Positions 58,087 to 64,000 of a stretch of 64,000 nucleotides of DNA are shown here, piece after piece. Position numbers and translations under genes: made by a program. The notes under the pieces were generated by a model that searched no databases, had not been told where the DNA came from, and was given only the letters and a program-made list of their open reading frames with translations. Each line of letters starts with the position of its first letter. The first letter of the stretch is position 1. The stretch covers positions 248,001 through 312,000 of the forward strand of contig CATQHW010000001.1 of assembly GCA_958296075.1 (NCBI GenBank). Direction: 5' to 3'. The DNA is from an uncultured Spirochaetia bacterium (GTDB taxonomy: Bacteria > Spirochaetota > Spirochaetia > SZUA-6 > Bin103).

Positions 58087-60885
58087 TGGTGAGCGAAGAC
58101 CGCCGGCTGATTGAGGATTATCTGCCGCTGGATGTGCTCAATGCGATCGCGTCACGGGAGAAGTTGCATCCGCGGCGGTACGTGGAGCTGGTGCATTACT
58201 GGCCGGCGCGGCGGCCGATCAGCGCAATGCGCGCCGCGATCTACGCGGCGCTCGTACCGGCGCCGCGCACCGGAGACGAACGTAAGGAAGCCGCCGCGTT
58301 CGTCGGCAGACTGGCGGCGTATCGGCCGGACGAAAATACGGTCAGAGATGCGGCTGCGTGCATCCACGGACTGAACGGCGGGCGGCCGCCAAAGGTGCTC
58401 GATCCGTTCGCCGGTGGTGGAGCGATACCGCTGGAAGCGGCGCGGCTCGGCTGCGAGAGCCATGCCATCGACTACAACCCGGTGGCGCATCTGATCGAGT
58501 TGTGCACCTTGGTGTACCCGCAGAAATTCGGCATCGAGCTGGCCGATGATTTTGAGCGGTGGAGCGAAGTCCTTCTGAAGCGGATGCGGCAGGACGTTGG
58601 CGACCTCTATCCCACCGTCTCGATCCCGGAAATGGATCCGGCGGTAGCGGCGCAGACGCCCCTGTTCGGTGATGGCGAGGCTGACCTCGACCGCCGCACC
58701 GAACCGGTCGCCTACATCTGGGCGCGTACCGTGCCCTGCCGGCGGCCCGGCTGTTCCGCTCCGGTGCCGCTCGTACGCCAAGCGTGGCTGCGCAAGAAAG
58801 GCCGGGCGGTGGCCGCGATTCCGCGCATCGACGAACATGACCGGCTGCGCTGGGACATCGTATCGGGAAAGAACGCCGGCGACGTGTCTGCGCAGACCGA
58901 GCAGACAGGCGCCGGTCAGGCGGTCTGCGCCGCGTGCAACACGCCGGCGCCCGCCGATCACGTCAAGGAGATGGCGGCGGCCGGACGGATGGGTGAGTCG
59001 CTCGCGGCGGTCGTAGGCACGGCCGTCAGGCGAGGAAAGCGTACGAAGAAGCGGTATCCCAAGCTGTACCTGAGCCCGGAAGTGACTACGATTCCCTCGG
59101 AGCAGGAGATCGAAAACCGTCTTACGCGTCTGGAACGTGAACTCCGTTGCGAGCGCCCGCGTGAGACGCTGCAAGGCAAGCTCCGTGACCAATTTGCCCG
59201 GTTACGGCGTCGAACACTACCAGGACCTGTTCACGCCGCGCCAACTGCTAGTTCTGTTTACACTTGTCAAGCATATCAGGGATACTTGCAAGGAGATGAT
59301 CGATATTGGTGTTGCTGAAGATCGGGCACGTGCTCTAATCACGTATTTTGCTATGGCATTCGATAGATTTGCCATAACATTCAACAAGTTTGCACGGTGG
59401 AGATCTGATCTTCAGAAGACCGAGGGTGTCTTCGACCGACAAGCGCTGAAGATGACCTACGACTACTCGGAAATAAACGGACTCGCAAACACGCAGGGAT
59501 GTCTGCCGTTCGCCGTCGAACGAATTACATTCTCCATAAGAGAACTTGCAAAGATCGGGCATCCGGCGGTCGTTAGCCGCGGCAACGCGGAGAAGTTGTT
59601 CTACGACGACGAGACCTTCGACGCGGTCATCACCGATCCGCCCTACTACAGCAGCATCTACTACGCCGACCTGTCGGCGTTCTTCTACGTGTGGTTGAAG
59701 CGCATTCTTGGCGACCTCTATCCCGAACACTTCGCGCTGGCGGCTCCGCCGAAGCGCCGCGAGGCGGTCGCCCAGCCGAGCCAGCATGGCGGCGACGCCA
59801 CGAAGGCCAACGCGCACTACCAGGAGCTGATGCGCCGCTCCTTCGCCGAGGCGCGGCGCGTGTTGAAGCCGGGAGCGCCGCTGGTCTGCGTCTACGCTCA
59901 TCGGACCACGGAAGGCTGGGCCACGCTGATCCGCGCCCTGGTGGGCGCCGGGCTCACGGTCACCGAGGCATGGCCGGTGCAGACCGAATCGCGCGGCCGC
60001 GTCAACGCGCAGGGCGCCGCGGCGCTGTCCGACAGCATCTTCTTCGTCGCCCGGCGGCGGGAAGAAGCGGCAACCGGCCGCTACGAGGCCGAGGTGGAGC
60101 CCGAACTGCACCGGATCGCGCGTGAACGGGTGCGGACGTTGTGGGCCGGCGGCGCGGGGATCGGCGGCGCCGACCTGTTGATGGCCGCGGTCGGCGCCGG
60201 GCTGCGCGCCTACACGCGGTTCGGCGCCGTCGAATACGCCAACGGCGAGCCGGTGCCTGCCGAGCGCTTCCTCCAGGAGGTCGAAGGCGTGGTGCTCGAC
60301 GTGATGCTGGAGGAGATCTTCGGTTTGCGGCGGTCGGCGGTCGGTTCGGTCGATGCGCTCACGCGGTTCTACATCCTGTGGCGTTTCACCTATCATGAAT
60401 GGAGCATCGAAGCCGGGGACGCCTACGTCTTCTGCTACCCGCAGGGTATCGAGATCGACGGCGCTGACGGACTCGCCGGGCCGGCGCCGGCTCTGGTCGA
60501 GAAGGCCGGCAGCAGGTTCCGCGTGCGCACCTACGAGGAGCGCGGCGGCAATGCGACGCTGGGCGGCGCGGCGAACGGCGGACCGGCGCCGCTCATCGAC
60601 ATCCTCCACCGGGTGCTCTGGTTACTCGACAACCGCCCGGCGGAACTCCAGGAGTTTCTCGGCACGGCGCGCCCGAACCAGGAACAGCTTCGACTGGTCA
60701 CCGAGGCGCTCTCCGCTCCGGTCCACGGCCGTTCCGAAGTGCGGGAGACCAACGCCACCGCGGAGCAGCGCGCCCTCGCCCGGCTGAACGCCAACTGGCG
60801 GAGCGTCATCGAAAACGCCCCGTTCAAAGACGAAATCGACCGCCTTACCGGACAGCGGAAACTCGCCTTGGAGTACGACCGATGA
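58086..60885 (+). CDS. DUF1156 adenine-specific DNA methylase (PglX1-like), frameshifted
   Basis: Two overlapping frames (58086-59318 and 59137-60885) together make one DUF1156/COG1743 methylase of about 930 residues. The first carries motif I DPFAGGGAIPLEAA (about 101-114) and a C-rich insert. The second starts in-family at GYGVEHYQDLFTPRQLL and carries motif IV DPPYYSSIYYADLSAFFYVW. The join needs a +1 shift between about 59170 and 59200, so as read the protein is split between SAM site and catalytic motif. Sequencing error, mutation or programmed shift are all possible. An AT-rich patch follows at 59250-59570. Related methylases occur in BREX type 3 and in archaeal defence islands. Confidence 0.85.
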
Positions 60886-63746
60886 GCATCACGTTGCGGC
60901 CCTGGCTGGAATGCGTAGACCTGCACCCCGACGTTCTCTCGGACGAGTTTTCCGACGACATCTTCGCGCTCGACCTGGGGCCGTTGTCCGATTACCTGAC
61001 CGCCAAAGAGCACGGGGCGCCGGACGCGGCACTGGCGCGCGTGCCCGCGGTCTACCGCGACGCCGGCAGTTTCTTCGCGGCCTCCTACCTCACCGGCGGC
61101 CTGCGGTCCCTGCTCGAAGACGTGCTGGGCAGGTTGGCCGGCGCGCGCGGCAACCGCGTGCTCAAGTTGATGACCCCCTTCGGCGGCGGCAAGTCGCACA
61201 CCCTCGCCGCGCTGCTGCACGCCGCCCGCTCGCGAACCGCTCTCGACGCGCTGCCGGAAGCGGCCGGCCTGCCGCGACCGGAGCGGGTGCGAGTGGCGGT
61301 CGTGGATGGCCAGCTCTTCGACGCCACCACCGGCAAGCGCGCGCCGCAGGCGGACGTTGCGGCAAAGACGATCTGGGGATGGATCGGGTGGGCGCTCGGC
61401 GGGCCGGACGGCTACGCTCTTGTGCGGCAACAGGACGAAGCGCGCGTCGCCCCCGGCGGCGACGTGCTCATCGAGTTGCTCCGGCGTGGGCCGAGCCTCA
61501 TCCTGCTCGACGAGATCCTGGAATACCTGATCAGCGCCGGCGGCGTGCAGGTCGGACAGACCACGCTCCGCGACGAGACGCTGTCGTTCCTGAAGCGACT
61601 CACGGTCGCCGTAGGCAGTGTCGACAACGCCGTGCTGGTGTACTCCCTGCAGTCGAGTTCGCGCGAGTCGCTGGAATACACCGGGCTGCTCCGGACGGTG
61701 GAGCATCTGGCAGCCCGCAAGGACCAGCGGCGGGAGCCGGTCGAAGGCAACGAAATCCTCAACGTGATCCAGCGGCGGCTGCTGGCGAAGACACCGGACG
61801 CGAGCGCCGCCGGGAGCGTGGCCGAAGCCTACCGGCAGGTATTCACGCGGATGCGGCAGGCGTACGCGCAGGGCGAACCGGAGCGCCGTCAGGCGGAAGA
61901 GGAAGGCATGGCGTTGCGCGACCGGATCAGCGCGGCCTATCCCTTCCATCCGGCGCTCATCGACGTAATGCGGGAACGCTGGGCGGCGGTCCCGGACTTC
62001 CAGCGCACGCGCGGCGCCCTGCGCTTTCTGGCGACCTGCCTGCGCACGGCGCACGGCGCGGGCCGGTCGCGCCTGCTGCTCGGCCCCGGCGACGTGCCGC
62101 TCCGGGACTCCGACGTGCGCCTCGCCTTCTTCATGGAAGTCGGCCAACGGGAGGACTTCCAGGCTTGTCTGGAGCACGATTTCATCGGCGCCAACGCGCG
62201 CACGCGGCGGATCGACGGACGCCGCGCACAGGAGGTCACGTCCGAGGCCGGCAAGGAACCGGCCACTCGCCTGGCGACGATCATGCTGCTGTACTCGTTC
62301 GGCGGGCTGCGCCGTTCGGGGGGCGCTGAGAGCGAACCGCTTCCTCCCGGCATCGCCGAGTCCGAGCTGTTGGGAGTGAGTATCGGCCCCGACCTGGACA
62401 GCACGACCGCGCAGGCGTGTCTCAAGGAGCTCCGGGAGCAGTGCCTCTATCTCCACTTCGACGGCGTGAACTATTGCTTCAAGAAGGACCCCAACGTTAC
62501 GTTGCTCGTCGAACAGGAGGCCGACGCCGTCACGCGGGACGAAAGCCGCGCCCGCATCCGGGAGATGATCGAGCAGCGCCTCGCCGGCCAGCCGGCCATC
62601 GTGTGGCCCGAACGTTCATCCGACCTGCCCGACCGCGAAGCGCGGTTCCTGATCGCCTACCTGCCGCTGGAGTTCGCCGATCGGTCTCCGTCCGAACAGC
62701 AGGCGTTGGCACGCGACCTGTGCGAGAACCACGGCGCCCGGACGCGAGAGTACCGCAACGGTCTGGGACTGGCGGTGCCCGCGGGCGACCAGATCGCAGT
62801 GCTGCGTCGCGCGGTCCGCTACCTGCTCGCCGTGGAGCGCGTGAACAACCGGCGACGGGAGCACAACCTCACCGCGGCGCAGCGCGGCCAGCTCAAGGAG
62901 CGCGCGTCTACTGAGCAGGCAACCGCCGAATCCGCGCTGCTCCGTTTGTACGCCGAAGTCCGGTTGCCCGAGGCCGCCCGGGGAACGCTGTTGCTGGACA
63001 ACGTGAGCATGGGCGGCCGCCCGTTGCAGATCACCCTCGACGCCGGGAAGCGCGCCCTGATTCACCAGCGCCTGATGGAGTTGCTGGCGACCGTCCAGCG
63101 CAAGGTCTTCGATTCCGTCGCACCGGGCAAGATCGTCGAGTTGTTCCACGTCGGCGAGGAGTCCACCGAGCCGGGAATCGCCACCGATCGGGTGGTGGCC
63201 GGCTTCTTTTCCTTCCTCGGCTTTCCGCGCCTGCACTCCTCCGACGTCGTGCGCAGCGCGATCGCCCGCGGCGTAGAGACCGGCATGTGCGGCTACGCCA
63301 CCGGCCGCCCGCCTCGTGGCGCCGATGGCCGCTACCAGCTCGAACGCAGCCGCGTCGCCTTCCAGCGCTCCCTCGCCCCGGACGAGATCGACCTCGACGC
63401 CGGCTTCCTCATCCTCCCCCGAGCGCTGCCCGAACCGGAGAAGCCGCGCGAGAAAGGCACGACCCCGGTACAGGGAACTGGTGGCGCAGGAGAGGAAATC
63501 CGAGACACCACCAGAACCGGCGATACTCCGCCGCCCGCCCCTGGGGCCGGCCGTGAAGTGGCACTTTCGTTCACCGCCGGCAGCGACAAGCTGTTCGACG
63601 CTTGGCGCGCCCTCGCCAACTTGGCCGACCTGGCCGGCGAAATCACCATCAGCGCCAAGGTCACCTCGACAGGCTCCCTCGACTCGAGCAAGCTGGAGCA
63701 CAGCGTCCTCGAACCCCTCCGCGAACTCGGCCTCCTCGATGACTGA
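60882..63746 (+). CDS. DUF499 AAA+ ATPase of the methylase-linked defence set
   Basis: The protein has 954 residues, coupled to the methylase by ATGA. The P-loop is TPFGGGKSHTL (Lys104) and Walker B is LILLDEILEYL (about 207-217). COG1483/DUF499 proteins are large ATPases that accompany DUF1156 methylases and helicases in defence islands and resemble BrxC/PglY-type P-loop proteins. The C-terminal ~90 residues are proline/glycine-rich followed by a small helical domain. Its exact action is not known. Confidence 0.85.
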   Translation: MSITLRPWLECVDLHPDVLSDEFSDDIFALDLGPLSDYLTAKEHGAPDAALARVPAVYRDAGSFFAASYLTGGLRSLLEDVLGRLAGARGNRVLKLMTPFGGGKSHTLAALLHAARSRTALDALPEAAGLPRPERVRVAVVDGQLFDATTGKRAPQADVAAKTIWGWIGWALGGPDGYALVRQQDEARVAPGGDVLIELLRRGPSLILLDEILEYLISAGGVQVGQTTLRDETLSFLKRLTVAVGSVDNAVLVYSLQSSSRESLEYTGLLRTVEHLAARKDQRREPVEGNEILNVIQRRLLAKTPDASAAGSVAEAYRQVFTRMRQAYAQGEPERRQAEEEGMALRDRISAAYPFHPALIDVMRERWAAVPDFQRTRGALRFLATCLRTAHGAGRSRLLLGPGDVPLRDSDVRLAFFMEVGQREDFQACLEHDFIGANARTRRIDGRRAQEVTSEAGKEPATRLATIMLLYSFGGLRRSGGAESEPLPPGIAESELLGVSIGPDLDSTTAQACLKELREQCLYLHFDGVNYCFKKDPNVTLLVEQEADAVTRDESRARIREMIEQRLAGQPAIVWPERSSDLPDREARFLIAYLPLEFADRSPSEQQALARDLCENHGARTREYRNGLGLAVPAGDQIAVLRRAVRYLLAVERVNNRRREHNLTAAQRGQLKERASTEQATAESALLRLYAEVRLPEAARGTLLLDNVSMGGRPLQITLDAGKRALIHQRLMELLATVQRKVFDSVAPGKIVELFHVGEESTEPGIATDRVVAGFFSFLGFPRLHSSDVVRSAIARGVETGMCGYATGRPPRGADGRYQLERSRVAFQRSLAPDEIDLDAGFLILPRALPEPEKPREKGTTPVQGTGGAGEEIRDTTRTGDTPPPAPGAGREVALSFTAGSDKLFDAWRALANLADLAGEITISAKVTSTGSLDSSKLEHSVLEPLRELGLLDD

Positions 63747-63859
63747 ACAAATCGGCGTGGTGGTCCGTCGGTATTGACAAGCGCCGACATAACTCCGATG
63801 CTGAACTGGCGTTGTCCAGCTTGGCGGCAGCACGTGTCTATTTCGAACGGGAGATGCAA

Positions 63860-64000
63860 ATGAGACTTGCGAAGGTCAGAATTACCAATTTCCAGAGCGT
63901 TCAGGACTCGAACGAGTTCGAGATTGACGAGGTCACCTGCTTGGTCGGCAAGAACGAAGCCGGAAAGACCGCATTACTAAAGGCGCTATACCGCCTCAAC
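63860..64000 (+). CDS. SMC/OLD-like AAA ATPase, 5' part (continues beyond window)
   Basis: The first 47 codons are visible: RLAKVRITNFQSVQD and the P-loop LVGKNEAGKTALLKALYRLN, the start of an OLD/AAA_15-type ATPase. ATG 63860 has GGGAG 6-7 nt upstream. ATG 63854 is an alternative. It lies about 110 bp after DUF499 on the same strand and may extend this defence set. Confidence 0.75.
   Translation, partial: MRLAKVRITNFQSVQDSNEFEIDEVTCLVGKNEAGKTALLKALYRLN

Noticed and set aside
58086..60885. Two separate overlapping methylase genes
   Set aside because: Each frame carries only half of the DUF1156 motif set, and the 59137 start reads 20 non-family residues before entering the family sequence. 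One frameshifted gene fits better.
63774..63802. TTGACA before the last partial gene
   Set aside because: The hexamer 17 bases later (GATGCT) is a poor -10, so evidence for a promoter is too weak.

Overview
The window is one stretch of very GC-rich bacterial DNA with dense gene packing, frequent ATGA/TAATG/TGATG start-stop overlaps, and long antisense open frames typical of high GC. The housekeeping core (metX-metW, infC-rpmI-rplT-zapA, PilZ/tsaE/tsaB, mrfA-mrfB) together with sugar and sugar-acid genes (xylA, FGGY kinase, enolase-superfamily dehydratase, Gfo/Idh/MocA, PfkB, PhyH, a CehA/McbA metallohydrolase) suggests a free-living or host-associated heterotroph. An uncultured Spirochaetota-like lineage is my best guess, held weakly. 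No rRNA, tRNA, CRISPR array or transposase was seen.

Layout. (1) 1-1253: end of metX, then metW. (2) 1324-10810: a restriction block of two different McrBC pairs. Each is transcribed leftwards away from a nearly identical regulator start and inverted-repeat operator. The first unit is complete (XRE/ImmA regulator | mcrB-mcrC-small ORF-adenine methylase). The second has a truncated, frameshifted regulator copy, an intact mcrB-mcrC, and only a 67-bp exact piece of the methylase. (3) 10848-34999: mostly ordinary metabolism and information genes: two orphan solute-binding proteins, the infC operon with a ZapB-like coiled coil and ZapA, a PfkB kinase, TPR, PilZ, tsaE, tsaB, a Gfo/Idh/MocA oxidoreductase, lipoate ligase, a GH3 hexosaminidase, GNAT, the mrfA/mrfB repair pair, an AAA/DUF4143 ATPase, an FGGY kinase coupled to an enolase-superfamily enzyme, a decayed AAA ATPase, PhyH, xylose isomerase and a small PD-(D/E)XK-like protein. 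(4) 35129-45984: an 11-kb, three-gene, tightly spaced leftward operon. Its first product combines a NERD nuclease-like domain, a pseudokinase, a kinase and a DptF-like P-loop ATPase. The second resembles DptG by position and the third is a DptH/HerA-like ATPase carrying a PD-(D/E)XK signature. No DndABCDE/Ssp modification gene is in the window. (5) 46021-49003: GNAT and a CehA/McbA-type metallohydrolase. (6) 49042-64000: a second defence island. It opens with a 1.75-kb tandem duplication of a SulP transporter plus the 5' end of the next gene. A wrecked SNF2/DUF3883 helicase follows. Then comes a translationally coupled set: OLD-TOPRIM nuclease (GajA-like), UvrD helicase (GajB-like), DUF1156 adenine methylase (frameshifted) and DUF499 ATPase. 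The start of another SMC/OLD-type ATPase runs off the end.

Together, about half of the window is anti-foreign-DNA machinery of at least four kinds (McrBC twice, the kinase/DptFGH-like operon, Gabija-like, Pgl/BREX-like methylase-ATPase), with several decayed copies showing rapid turnover. The candidates for an undescribed system are the kinase-DptF fusion operon and the Gabija-methylase-DUF499 coupled operon.
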